64,000 nucleotides of DNA, taken from assembly GCA_038496675.1 (NCBI GenBank), contig CM076659.1:10306500-10370499 (forward strand). The letters are read 5' to 3'. Source of the DNA: Rachycentron canadum. Its lineage: Eukaryota > Chordata > Actinopteri > Carangiformes > Rachycentridae. The notes beneath the pieces were generated by a model. It was not told the DNA's origin. It worked only from the letters and a program-made list of their open reading frames with translations, and made no database searches. Below, in pieces: positions 24,201 through 36,350 of this stretch. The position numbers were made by a program, and so were the translations under genes. Within the stretch, counting starts at the first letter, position 1; each line of letters begins with the position of its first letter.

Positions 24201-26076
24201 CTTTGGCAAAAACAGAGAGGACGTTTTGATTACTTTCAATTATTGGAAACCCCATTCACATGTGCTGTGAAGTGAACACTACAAATGCAACACAGTTTAA
24301 AATCCACAACCAATTGCTGGGATTTAGGATACACTAACAGGTTATGTCAGTCTATCGTAAACTATAATTACACACCAATCTCTTAAGTGAGGTGCTTATG
24401 GTACAGAAAAAACTTTTTTGGAATAGATGAAGAATTGAAGAGTAAAAGGCATTTACTGTGCATGAAAAGAAAAGTATGTGTTTGAAACATCTCAAATATT
24501 TCTCAGTGTCTATTTTCCTGAAAACATGTCTCAGGATGTTTTTAGTCAGTAGACTTCATTTTGCTGAGTCACAACGCGCCGAATCTCCAAATATTATGTG
24601 GTTTGCTTGACAAGTTGCTGAGCTCCATTGGGAGTAAAGCAAACACTTTCTACGTGCAAACAGCCTGTGGACACTGGTTTTGTCCTGGTTCAGGGATGTA
24701 ACCGAGGTGGATACAGGTGGAAGAGACATGGATAAAGCATAGGCGTATATGAACAGCTTTTCAGCCTGACATGGACAGCTGACTATACTAAGCTAATTGT
24801 CACTTGCTTTCTCTCCCTCTAGTCCCCTGCTGCATAAAAAAAACACTTGTGCATGGTTACAGCTAGTTGACCCCTTGGGGCAATAGGGTATGTCTCCATA
24901 GATGCGTTGACAGTAAAAACAGAGTTGAACTAACTCATACATAACAAAGACCACATGATAAGAACTGGCCCAGTGAAGTTGCATGACTCACATGTGATTA
25001 AAAACCTTTGCAAACAATTGGTCATGGTGTGTGAAGGCAGTGTGCCTGCTGCTCAACTAAACCAAAACACTGTGCGCCGGGAAAGTGGCAACTAGATGCT
25101 AAACTCTGAACTAAAAGGGTCAAACTGTCTCAAAACTGCAGTGTAGTTCATCCCTGTATCTTGTAATAACAGTGTCAGACAGGGTGCACGTAGCCAGTTA
25201 TAACAACATTCAACCAGCCCCTGCTTTTATTGACAGAGAGCACAGCTTTGGTCTCTCTGAACTTTTTAACTGTTGCTGCGGTTCCTCTTATTAGCCTCTC
25301 CAGTCACTTAATCTGTCCCTTTCCATTTCCTTACACGTAAGTTAGTTATGTAACATCAGTTGGGGGTTTCGACTGCAGATTGTTTTGATGATGTTTAGTA
25401 GTTTTACCCAACGTGCTCAAATGGCCGTCTGTGTTTGACCCCGGCTAACGGGCATCATAACTAACCAGTTAGCTAACGTTAGTCGTGCTTAACTTATAAT
25501 AGCATGCTAACAAGTTAGCTAGTGGGGGTGTGGGACGCTAACTGAGCCGACTGACCTTGTCCTCACAGCAGAAAGCTCTGCAGCGTGTTTAGCTAATAAG
25601 CTATGCTACCAAACCAAACACGTTGGCTACACGAAAGATATCCACATAGCACAACCGAGACCGGGCTGTGAAAGCACGGGGCGTTCATTAAAAAGTTGTG
25701 GGTCAGCGGCTTAGCCTCTGCGCTATGCTACCTTGACACAGTCGATGGGGAACATGAGGCAGTGCTCCATGATCCCGGCCACGGCTCCAGCCAACATGTG
25801 GGTGCTAGTGGAAGCTCCCTGTGGCAAACCCTCATAGTCTGGTTCAGAGTCCTCTGTTTCTGCATCTTGTGCACTACGGATAAAATCAACAGTCTGTAGC
25901 TCCGTCTCGCCTCCGATCCGGGGTGTCAGGCTTCCCACGATACTTTCCGAAACTCCCCAGAATCTGCCCCCAAGCCATCGAACTTCTGCCCCGGCAGAGG
26001 CACCAGCAACCCCGGTATCACTGCCTGTAGTCTCCGCTGTCATCCGACGCCTCCTCACAAATCCATCTGCTTCCAT
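21231..26076 (-). CDS. slc25a28: mitoferrin-2, mitochondrial iron transporter, complete
   Basis: Mitochondrial carrier of the inner membrane that imports ferrous iron for haem and Fe-S synthesis. There are four coding exons in transcript order, 26076-25732, 23272-23044, 22246-22190 and 21799-21231. All use GT-AG splice sites with consistent phases (0, 1, 1), giving 399 residues. The three carrier signatures are present: PIDCVK (residues 110-115, split from the following TR by intron 1), PAEVVK (208-213) and PLDVCK (299-304). SLQPDPAARYRNVMDALRRI after the first signature matches SLC25A28 better than mitoferrin-1 (SLNPDPKAQY). The N-terminal 80 residues are poorly conserved, as is usual. The loop before the last two helices carries a Gln/Gly-rich insert (GQGPGQGQG) absent from human as recalled. 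Linkage with nkx2.3 and pyroxd2 agrees. The start is the first ATG of the exon. Confidence 0.95.
25440..25612. repeat. cluster of GCTAACGTTAGC-type palindromic motifs in slc25a28 intron 1
   Basis: The palindrome-like GTTAGCTAACGTTAG lies at 25468-25482. Several partial copies (GCTAAC, GTTAGC, TTAGCTAA) surround it, just downstream of exon 1 on the minus-strand gene. This motif class is frequent near fish promoters in my recollection. Confidence 0.5.
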
Positions 26077-26298
26077 GAGAAACCGGGCGATGCGTTTAGG
26101 TGTTTAGGAACAAAGACTCGGCGTCTTGGGGGTAATCTCGGTCCAAAACGCTTACATTCCCTTGGGGTAGGTTCGGTATTGACTCCTACACCAGACCCTC
26201 CCCGCCTCTGTCCTTCCCAGCCAGCGTCCAGCAGGGCAGGCCGAGGCGGATACACACACCGAGGCACACCGCAGGCCGCGGCGACGAACTCCACTCTG

Positions 26299-26335
26299 AT
26301 TGGTTACTCAAGCGAAATCCCGCCCACTCCATTGG
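26299..26335 (-). promoter_or_regulatory. slc25a28: two CCAAT boxes upstream of slc25a28
   Basis: ATTGG on the plus strand at 26299-26303 and 26331-26335 gives two CCAAT boxes on the gene's strand, 223-259 bp upstream of the ATG. They sit at the edge of a CpG-rich block (about 25900-26340) with a GC-box-like CCCGCCCACTCC between them. No TATA box is evident. Confidence 0.45.
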
Positions 26336-28800
26336 ATCATACACATGTCACTCATGGTTATATTTTGGTGAATACTTCAAACCTTGTCATGTGGCACTTG
26401 ACATAAGATATCGCTGCATGGTAAGCTCATCTGTGAAAGATGTCAAAGACACACTTATAGGTCACTGCAGGTCAGTCTGAAAGACATTTGTAAGTGTGTG
26501 AGTATGGCTTCATTCGAATTTATTCACATTTTAGATGTCCTTATCAGAGTCCCTTTTCCGGTCTCGTTTCTTATAGATATATATATTGTGCTTTTTTCAT
26601 ATATTTAAAACGAAAGCAATGTTTTTTCACCACAAACAAACATCCCATGTTAGGCTGTAAGTGACCACTAAAGACAGTTGACTATGTATTCTCGTCCTCC
26701 CTGTCTCTTGATCGTACACATCTAAAAACTGGACAATTCACCAGGCAATGCTGTTCTTGTTCTGTTATTTAGGCCTACTGTGCATCTCATTCAAAAATAA
26801 TATCATCAACTTATTACTTTACGTTTTTCTAATTAAACACTTCAACTAAATACTTTTAAATATTTTAACTTTGCAGAATTGAGCAAAAATCTTTTATTTA
26901 CATTTTAGAACAAATTTCCAAATCATGACAAATTATTCTGTGTAACTTAAGAAACAGCAAGTGAAACCACAGTTATTAATAAACAAACAGCACATCATGT
27001 TTACATCAGAGTGAAATATTATAATCTGGTCTGAAGGGGCTAGAGTAAACAATTCTTTTCAAACTGAGTAATCTGGGTTGTTGTTTTTCTGTCTGAGAAA
27101 CTACATCAGATGAAGAAATAAGAAACCAGTTTCATTTTCGTGTCACGCTTCCATCTTGAAATGAGATGTCTTCTTGACCAACAATGTACTTACATCATGG
27201 ATAAAGAGTAAATATATCTTCATCGTGTTACAGTGAGGATCCTACACTGTAACACCTCTAGTCTGCTGTGAGACAGTATTTTGTGATTTAATAATTATGA
27301 ATGCTTAAAGGCCCAACATGCCCACCAGTGAACCTCCTTGCCTGGAGGGTAAAGGATCACATTTTTTCCAGAAAATGAGGTAATTGTGTTTTGGTGCGGC
27401 GCTGTTATAGCATAATTGAATTTTCCCCTTTATTGCCTGGGAGAGCCTTCAAGGGCTCCAGTGTTGAATTTCTGCCGACAAAGGGGAATGAAGTGTTAAT
27501 TTCTGCTTACAAGAACAAAATCTCCTGCTTCTGATCTAGTTATGGTTGATTGGCTGTTGTCTGCAGACGTTCCTTAAAGGAAAACCAAGCAGACAGCATA
27601 TCAAGATCATTTCTCTTCCCTGAAACTAATGCTAAACTAATGCTCTAATACACCGGGGGAGAGGCATGTTAGGTCTAGCGGGAAACTCTAGATCACTGTA
27701 ACACCTCATTTCATTCCCTCAACCAACAGAGTGCACAATCTATATAGGCCCTAGGAATTATTTTACACTGTCTAAGCAAAACATAGCCAAAAATCTACAT
27801 TATATAGACAAGATGAGAAGATAACTTGCTTATGTTCTGCTGTGTTTGGTCGTTTTTCTGTCAATTAACACTCTTCCTTCCTTAGATCCCAGCAGACGAT
27901 CTCCTCTGTCTATTCCCTGGACTGCTGCTTCGGCCCACAGCATGATCTATGGCCTCTTATCTTATTAATGCACGATAAGTGAACCACTAGGCCAATGTGA
28001 CATCTTCAACAGCAGCACTAAAAACCATTCTGTGTTAAGAGCTCATCTTAAAACTCTTCAGGCGGGCCCTTACTGTGAGATGACTTGTGTCCAACCCTTA
28101 ACCAGCTCAGAGAGGATGTCTTGAACTGCAATTGATTATTCTATTTTTTCATATGTGCATATATATTATGTATGAAAATAACTTTACAAACAAGTCACAT
28201 ATGTTTTATGGAACAAATGTTTCCATACACAGACTTTTTTTTATAGCCCACATAGTTGTTTATCTGTAAAGAATCTGGAAAACAGAAATAAATAGTCATT
28301 CAGGCATTAATTCATATTCTGGTTGCTCACCTCTTAAAGCTATTACCAGTATTGGTACTAGTATAATGTGAGTAGTACAGTCTGCATTTAATAACGCGAA
28401 TGCAAACAATGAGATTAATTTTGATCCACCTCACTGACACAAATAATACAAATTTCAAGTTGGAGGAGCTGTTTGTAGAAAAATGGAATAACACTGCCAC
28501 CCAATGGACCACTGTATAAAAACAAGCAGCGTGGGGGCGAACGATAGATCATAATGGTAACAGTAATCCAACAGATGTGACACTGTAAAACATATTAATT
28601 ATAAAGGCGACCGGTGCACAGTGCATGTGACATCTTGCTGTGTTTACCATCCCATTGCCAGTGAATGAACACTTTGGCTATACTTCATGCACATGCACAA
28701 ACATGCACATTAAACACTCAGCCTAACTTGATCGGTTTTCCCGCCCCTAGCCCAAGCCAGTTGAACGAGTGGATCGCGGTGCTAGCTCTTGCAGGAAACC
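26336..28800. other. intergenic region between slc25a28 and pyroxd2 (head-to-head genes)
   Basis: AT-rich DNA without a supported gene. A non-repetitive block at about 27380-27560 contains an imperfect inverted repeat (GAGCCTTCAAGGGCTC at about 27446-27461) and could be a conserved element. The right edge (from about 28740) becomes GC-rich and is probably the pyroxd2 promoter. Confidence 0.5.
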
Positions 28801-28875
28801 CGGATCTACTTGAGGCGGCCGCAGTGGGAAAGGGGGAGGGGCCGAGGTGGGATCCTGTCGCCTCAAACTCTTGCC

Positions 28876-31800
28876 ATGGCTGCAGCGGTGTGGACTGACC
28901 GAGGACGGCGGGCCGTGGCTGCCGTGGGGGCAGCGACCAGATGGAGTCACACCGCTCTGGAATCCCAGTATGACGCGCTGGTCATCGGAGGAGGTGAGAT
29001 CTGTGGCTAGTTGGAAGAAAACGTGCACAAAACACAGCAGCTCCGTCAAATATGCCTCGCCGCAATTTGCATTAAGAGTTCAGCCAAGTTTGCAAAAGTC
29101 ACGAGTAAGAGTTTCTTTCTCAATTATTACAACTGTACAATCCGTGCAGGGAAGGCGACAAGGTCACAGTTTGAGCTGAGCAGTTCAACTTTGGACTTGA
29201 TTTAACTTGACAATTAAAAATTACTCGAGAGCAACTTATACAAAAATATTGTTGAAACTTAAATTTGAACAAATACCAGAAACAAGCTTAGTCTTATCAT
29301 TTATAGTCGTTTCTATGGGGAAATAACTGTGTGACATGTTTTATATTTCTTTGCAGGACACAATGGACTGGTGGCAGTGAGTTCATGCAATTGTTTCCCA
29401 ACACCTCCAGTACACTGTAATACATTCTATAGATCAGCAGCAGGGTAAAGGTGGTGTGTGTGTGTGTGTGTGTGTGTATATGTATGTATGTGTATTTATG
29501 TATGTATGTATGTGCAGGCTGCCTATCTTCAGAAGGGAGGACTGCAGACAGCAGTGTTGGAGCGCAGACATGTGCTGGGAGGAGCAGCTGTTTCCGAGGA
29601 GATCTTCCCTGGTAGGACGTCCTCTGGCTGGATAACAGTCTCAGCTGAACCTTGGCCATAAATGTTCTGTTCATCCAAATTTAACAATTGAAAAAAAAGA
29701 AAAGACAGCAACAAAACAAGTAGCATACTATTCATACTCCTTTACAGATACTGTATACTGGAATTATTTTCTAACAAACAAAAAGTCAACTTGAGAACAG
29801 TTAACAGTTTGTTTTCTGGGTTATCTGGAGTAACTGGAATGCACACAAACCCCCTCAAACTCTCTGCATGGCTTGATACCCATAAAGCAAAGTGAAGAAA
29901 TATGCTTTTCTCTTATTTAATGGTGTAGAGGGTTTTGGTATTACATTGTTTACATTGTAATTTTCAATGTTAATGCACACCATCAAAGCTTTATTCTTGG
30001 AAGAGTAATAATACTCTCATATGCAGGTTTCTGCTTCTCCAGGTGTTCCTATTTGCTCAGTTTGTTAAGACCCCACATATATGCAGACCTGGAGCTGAAG
30101 GTAAATACAGATAGTAAGCAAAAATAAAATCATATTAAAAAGTTGCACAAATGTATTAGTTTAGCTTCCATTTTAGAAAGGCTTAAAGTGACCTTGTGTG
30201 AAACTCTTCATTGTTTTGTTTTTTTTTTCATTGAGAAACACGGGCTGAAGGTGTATATGAGAGACCCCCATGCTTTCACCCCCGTGTTGGAGGAGGGGGT
30301 GAAAGGTGCTCCACCAAGGTCTCTCACCCTGGGTTCAGATCTGGCTATGAACCAGAGGGAAATCAGCAAGTTCTCCCAGAAGGATGCAAAGGTGATATAA
30401 ACATTATGATGGCCTCAGCAAATGGTTGGCTGTATTGTGCATTTTACACTAGTACTAATATGAGCTGAACAAGTTCTTCACTATTTCTTGACTTTTATTT
30501 CTCCACCAGTTTAAGGTTATTCCGCCATGCACCTCTACATTCACCCTCCTCTTCATCCATTCTTTCACATATACTTAGGCTTTTCCAGAATTTGTTGAGC
30601 ACCTTGAGAAGCTAGCAGGAGCTATCCACCCTCTGTTGGATGCTCCTCCTGTTGACATTCCAGGCGTCACTGCTGGATCACTGAGGAAGAGGCTGGGTGC
30701 AGCTAAAACACTGATGCCCATTATCAAATGTGGTACGTAGGTGGATGCATTCTTGGAAAAGAAGCTTTTAAATTTGTGCTGTCAAAATAAACATTTTTTG
30801 GCCATATACTAATTTTATTCTTTTGCAGCAGCTGAGTTACAATGAGCTGTATGATGTTTTTGAACTTAAAGGTCTAAAACTGGGCAGAAACATTCCAGAC
30901 TTTTATGAGATTATAACAGCACCAATAATGAAGGTTTGTGACAGCTTACACAAAGTTTGGCCTTATTTACCTTTTCTATTTGCTGCATCATGACTGACTA
31001 TTGTTTTGTGTCATAGATTCTCAATCGATGGTTTGAGTCGGAGCCACTAAGAGCAACCCTGGCCACTGATGCCGTGATAGGAGCCATGACCAGCCCAAGT
31101 AATCCTGGTAGTGGGTGAGACGGGTCTTAGGGCACCGTGCAGTGCACAAACCCTCATAACTACAGATGCATAGAAATAAACAATAATGTCAAATTTTTTT
31201 TGGTCTTACCTCATAGGTATGTGCTCTTACACCATGTGATGGGAGAGCTGGAGAAGGAGAAAGGAGCATGGGGTTATGTGGAGGGAGGCATGGGAGGTGT
31301 GTCTCAGGCTATTGCTAGAGCTGCTCGTTCCTATGGTGTAGACATTTTCACTGAGAAGGTAGTGTGTTTGGTTGATTTATTGCACACTTGTGTAATTATT
31401 AAAAATTATATACTAACATCTGTATTTTTGGGTGTGTACCCTTGGTAGGATGTAGGACAGGTGTTGGTTGGTTCTGATGGTGCTGCCAAGGGAGTGGTGC
31501 TAAAGGATGGTACAGAGATACACAGTAAAGTTGTTTTATCAAATGCTACCCCATATGTCACCTTCAAGAACCTCACACCACAGGTAACGGAGAAATATAA
31601 ACACTACATGTGATCATGGCACTAGACACTATGGTTTATTCTGGCTTCCTATTGTCCTTGAAGGCTGCCCTCTCTCCAGAGTTCATCAAAGCTGTTGACC
31701 AAATAGACTACACATCCCCTGTTACCAAGATCAATGGTAAGTCTGTTTTGGTTCTGTTGTGCTAATTGCAATCATGAAAAAAAGATTAATTAGCTGATAA

Positions 31801-34743
31801 TTGTTATTTTTTTACTGGTAAAAATAAGGGAAGAAAATATCTATTGTATCCAAAATAATAATCCTGACTTTTACATTAAAATCCTCAAAATAAGCAGAAT
31901 TTAAAAGAAGCTTCCCTTAAGGTGCCTGCATGCGGGGCTTGTATTCATATCTCAGTGCAAGCGTTGTTTTTCTAGTCACATATTTTGGTGTTTAGGTAAA
32001 AACCTGCATCATCTAGTCATTCTTAGACTACTGGTCTCCCATGTATATATACACATGCATTGAAAGCTGCTAAGAAGTCAGAAGGTGTGACATAATGGAG
32101 ACTTAGAAGTAAGGCACAAACACATGTAGTGTATCAGGAGGGATCAGCTCTTAATCCTCTAATATTGACTACCATACATTATTATACTGAAAACACAAGT
32201 GTCAAAGTTTTGGGTATTATAAAACTGTGTAACACACACAAAAGATGTTTAGAGTTCCTCAGCTTCCTGTGTGGTGCCATTTGTAGCTCTAGCTTGTTAA
32301 TTACAGTAGAGCCTGAGCTGCAGGGCTTTATTACTCAGGAAGTCTTTACTCCCAACTGATCCTTTACAGTGCTTTGCCTTTTAAACTTAATGATAGTCTA
32401 CTGTGTTTTGTAGAAATAATTTTAACAGTCTTAGCTTTAAGGTGAAGGGATTGAGCAGAGTTGAGCACAATATATTGCATTAGTTGCTTCAAATGGAATT
32501 CAAATATTAACTTAAACTTAAGATCACACTTTACTATACCAAAATAGAAATTTCTGTAATGATACATAATGTTGGAGCAAACGCTGACTCCATATAACGT
32601 TCTTTGTTGCTTTTACAGTGGCGGTGGACAAGCTACCAAACTTCCTTGCAGCTCCCAGTCCAGATGATAAACCTGGTCCCCACCATCAGTGCTCCATTCA
32701 TCTCAACTGTGAGAGCGTAGAGGTACTGGAGACTGCATACAAAGAGGCCATGAATGGACGCCCCTCAGTAAGGTAGATGTATCTTTACACTACTACAAAA
32801 GCAATCCCTTTAACACATTTAATTTGCTCTTAACTGTTTGTATACAATTTACCATCTACAGGTCAGAGATATACAAATTACGATGTAGCGCAGATTTTCT
32901 TCTAAGTCATATATAAGAGCTAGTTGTACATCTCCTACCATAGTGTATATAGGACAAGGGGTCAGGTGCTTGTTAGTGTAGATTAGATATTAACCTTGCA
33001 GCTGTAAAAAGTAATGCCTATCACACTGCACCTTAGAAGGTCTTTCTTTATGGTGTAAATGTTTAAAACCTATAACATTGTGTGCCTTGCAGTAGACATT
33101 TTCACACGTTTATGTCAGTGTAACTCTGCAACAGACTTGGCTATGATGTTCATATCTTTATATTGTAGCTAGCATTTAGCCTTGAATGAATAGTATTCTG
33201 TCCCCAAAACCAAAGGCTGTCAATGTAACTGTATATCAGTTATATTGGTTTGTTTGCCTTTTCGTAGTTCTCAAAATTTATCTGTCAAAAAAAAGACCTC
33301 ATAGTCTTATATTCTTTTATCCCAAATTTTAATCAATAATTCAGCAACCCCTCTACTCACCACCTTCTTGATTCATCATGCTTCTCTGCTGGTGTAGACC
33401 CATGCTGGAGATGACCATCCCCTCTGTGTTGGATCCTACTCTGGCTCCCCCTGGCTGCCATGTTGTGTCACTGTTCACCCAATTTACTCCCTATCATATT
33501 GAGGGCAGGGCATGGACTGACCAGGACCGAGAGGCCTTCGCAGACACTGGTAAGACATAGGACATCTTATAGCTCCAAGTGGGATAAAAAGTGCATATTG
33601 ATACTACAGTTATTACTCAGGCACGCAAGTTCTAGCATAATTTTTTTTAGTTATATGATGGCACACGTTTCCTTTTTAAATGTCGAATAGTCATGTTTAG
33701 GAAGTATTTGTTTCCAATTTGAATGAATAGTATATAAGGAAATGATACTTTTTACATGTATACTGATTAACTTGTTTTCATTGATAAAGCATGGGTTTGT
33801 GTGTCTCTTTAGCGTTTGACTGGGTGGAGCAATATGCCCCTGGGTTTAAAAAGTCGGTTGTGGGAAGGGACATTCTGGCTCCGCCTGACCTGGAGAGGAT
33901 CTTTGGGCTCACTGGAGGGGTACACACAATATACTGTATACATTGTACAACTGAGCAGCAATTTGAATGTTGATACCCATCTTATTTGCCTAACACAATC
34001 AACTGTTAACCGATGAGGAAGTAAGTTGTATCTTCTGCAGTGCTCTATAATTCACCGTCAACTCAAACAGATGTGTTGAATAAGCAGTTAATGGTTACAG
34101 GCAGTTTTATCATGAACCATGACTCCGAATCAAAGTTCACATCAACTGTGTAACTCACTGAATGGTATTCATATCTGTTTATTATGTAGGAAGTGACAAG
34201 CTCTCTTTCGCGTGTTAACACACTTATATCATGCAACAAACAGAAAAGTAAATATCGGTCTCCTCTTTACAGAATATCTTTCATGGATCAATGTCACTGG
34301 ACCAGCTCTACCTAGCACGACCTTTGCCCTTCCTCTCAGACTACCGTTCACCAGTTAAAGGGCTATATCTGTGTGGCAGTGGCTGTCATCCAGGTTTGCT
34401 TTTAATGTTCAACCCTTAAATGAATACTTATTTGCAAAGGTGGTTGTTTGTTGTCTTTAGTGTTGTGTAGTATATGTACAGTCATTACGTTGTGTGTTAG
34501 AAGAGCACAGTTAATGAACCTTTGACCCTCTGGGTGAAATCTTATCCTCTATGCTGACAATAAAGAAACAAATTCACTTGGCAAAGACAGGTGGTTGAGT
34601 AAGCTGTGTCTGATTTCCTTACAACGAGATTGACTAATTCTTAATAATTTTGTATGTTTAATGTTTCATTAGGTGGTGGTGTGATGGGTTCACCCGGATG
34701 GAATGCAGCGCTCACTGTCATGGCTGACCTGAAACGCCCCTGA
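28876..34743 (+). CDS. pyroxd2: pyridine nucleotide-disulfide oxidoreductase domain protein 2, complete
   Basis: Mitochondrial FAD-dependent oxidoreductase of the phytoene-desaturase/amine-oxidase fold; the physiological substrate is unclear. There are sixteen coding exons: 28876-28993, 29357-29376, 29518-29611, 30027-30100, 30236-30391, 30579-30732, 30872-30933, 31017-31114, 31217-31358, 31449-31583, 31664-31736, 32619-32772, 33398-33549, 33813-33919, 34273-34393, 34673-34743. All junctions are GT-AG and all phases fit, giving 576 residues; the human protein has about 581. The FAD-binding GxGxxG (VIGGGHNGLVAA, residues 36-47) spans exons 1 and 2. An ERRHVLGGAA motif follows in exon 3, and the C-terminal FAD block LCGSGCHPGGGVMG spans exons 15-16. 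The N-terminus is basic and Ala-rich, fitting mitochondrial import. The start chosen is MAAAV at 28876, in strong context; an in-frame ATG at 28789 is less family-like. Confidence 0.95.
29357..29376 (+). other. pyroxd2: 20-nt microexon of pyroxd2
   Basis: Exon 2 is only 20 nt between a TTTGCAG acceptor and a GTGAGT donor. It encodes the centre of the FAD-binding loop (HNGLVA plus part of a Gly codon). Frame and family alignment both require it. Confidence 0.88.
29450..29517 (+). repeat. pyroxd2: (TG)n/(TATG)n microsatellite forming a 3' splice site
   Basis: TG and TATG repeats run directly into the CAG acceptor at 29515-29517 of pyroxd2 intron 2, replacing a conventional polypyrimidine tract. 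The intron is 141 nt long. Confidence 0.9.
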
Positions 34744-35184
34744 AACATCGGACAGGATCAGTGTGTTGTCACCTCAACAATGTGCAGCCTTCCTTTTGAC
34801 TGTCTGATGTGAATGTGACTGGTTTGAGCAATGCATCTATACACTTACTTCATCTATGAATTTGATCATCCTTCCATCATATTATGTTGTGCATCTTTTA
34901 TGTTAGTATGAAGGGGGTTCAAAGTTTGACTTAATAATACGACTGACATCGGATGAAAGAGAAAGGCAGAGGCTAAAAAAATTAAAAAAACATTTCAAAA
35001 TCTTTGTCAGATATCGCTCGTGACATTTGTGCAATAATGACACACAAATCCTGGCGTGACACCACATATGAAATCAAAAAAATGAATGGAAACAGAACCA
35101 ACATCAATGTTGAAGTCAAATGCAATTTTACAGCAACTGAAATGCAATTTTATAATGACACTAGAATGATACTTGCCCTGATGA

Positions 35185-35271
35185 AATAAACTAAAACTGT
35201 TGGTGTAATCATGCAAATGCTGATGGAATTTTAATTTTCTTTTTTTTTTTTTACAATTTTGTATGAATAAA
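35185..35271 (+). terminator. pyroxd2: candidate polyadenylation signals, pyroxd2
   Basis: AATAAA occurs at 35185-35190 and 35266-35271, about 445 and 525 nt after the stop codon. A T-rich tract lies between them. Confidence 0.5.
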
Positions 35272-36090
35272 TTCAAATGAGTTCAAGCAAATGTGCTTCA
35301 TTTTCTTTAAACTAGGCACAACAATAATTACTTGTGTGGTTTATACTTGTTTAGACATACTGTTTATTCCACTGGGAGTGTCCCAGTAAGTACCAGGACC
35401 CTGACAGTGAGGTAAATAAATGAATTCCAACCCTTTAATTTGACTATTCTAGTTTTTCTACTGTGACATGTCAAAATGTTCTTGTTTGAAAGTGGACTAT
35501 TTATCCTTAAGACAATGCTGACTATTCTGTTTTAATAGAAACACAAATCAACACATATATATTAATGAGAGAATAAATTAATTAATGTTAGATGACTATT
35601 TCATTGAATGTGACTTAATGGATATTATACTTACCCTGACAGACTATGACAGACATGACTATAATATTTATAATATTTATTTTAATGATAGAATTAGTCC
35701 AAGGTATTGATAAATATAATTAGTGACTAAGCCCATTTCCCATATGGACATGAATCTATCTATCTGTACGCCTGTCCATATGGAACAACAATAAAGACTG
35801 TACAAACCAATGACCTTAAAAAATAAGCTAGGTCCATTTACTAGATTTCTGTCAGAGCCATTAAAAACCTAGCAAGAGAAACTTAAGTTATTTTTTGGCC
35901 AATTTAATTAATTTCAAGAAAGCTCTGATTTTGTTACTTACAATACATATCAGGTGCAAATACAGGATATGTATATCTTTTTCTAATAATTAAATATGTG
36001 TAAGTGGCATTAATAATTGTATTAAATAGTGAGTAGTAATTAGTAATTTTTAATCAATGATTAAAAAAAAAAAAAAAAAAAGGTTACACA
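35272..36090. other. intergenic AT-rich region
   Basis: No gene features are seen between the pyroxd2 3' end and the next CpG-rich promoter. An A-run lies at 36062-36080. Confidence 0.55.
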
Positions 36091-36350
36091 CCCTCCCGTT
36101 GGCAGCGCTCAGTCCCTGGTGGCCGACGGGGGTGTCCTGTGCCTTTAAGACGTCGCTCAGGGCGGACCCAGCGTCGGTGCCTGACGCTCAGGAAGTGGAC
36201 GAAACCACCAAAGATTCCCGCAGATTCGACAGCGATTGTCCCGACAGTGACTAACGTGTCGAGACTGAACTAAACATTTGCTTGAATCTTTTTTTTTTTC
36301 TTTTTCTTTTTTTTTTTTTTTTTTTTTTTTGTCGGATACTTGAGACGATA
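36090..36350 (+). promoter_or_regulatory. CpG-rich promoter region with poly-T tract
   Basis: A CpG-rich block (36090-36265) stands out from AT-rich flanks and contains an AAGACGTCGC CRE-like core near 36148. It is followed by an almost pure T tract at 36289-36330, 20 nt before the ATG at 36351. CTTGAG after the tract could act as a 3' splice site, which would make the tract intronic. Confidence 0.45.

Noticed and set aside
21231..26076. mitoferrin-1 (slc25a37)
   Set aside because: QPDPAARYRNV and AVGAGPAHALYFASYEKLKK match mitoferrin-2, and the neighbours are of the 10q24 type.
29458..29661. ORF beginning in the TG repeat before pyroxd2 exon 3
   Set aside because: Only 29518-29611 is coding; the start is microsatellite and the end runs into the intron.
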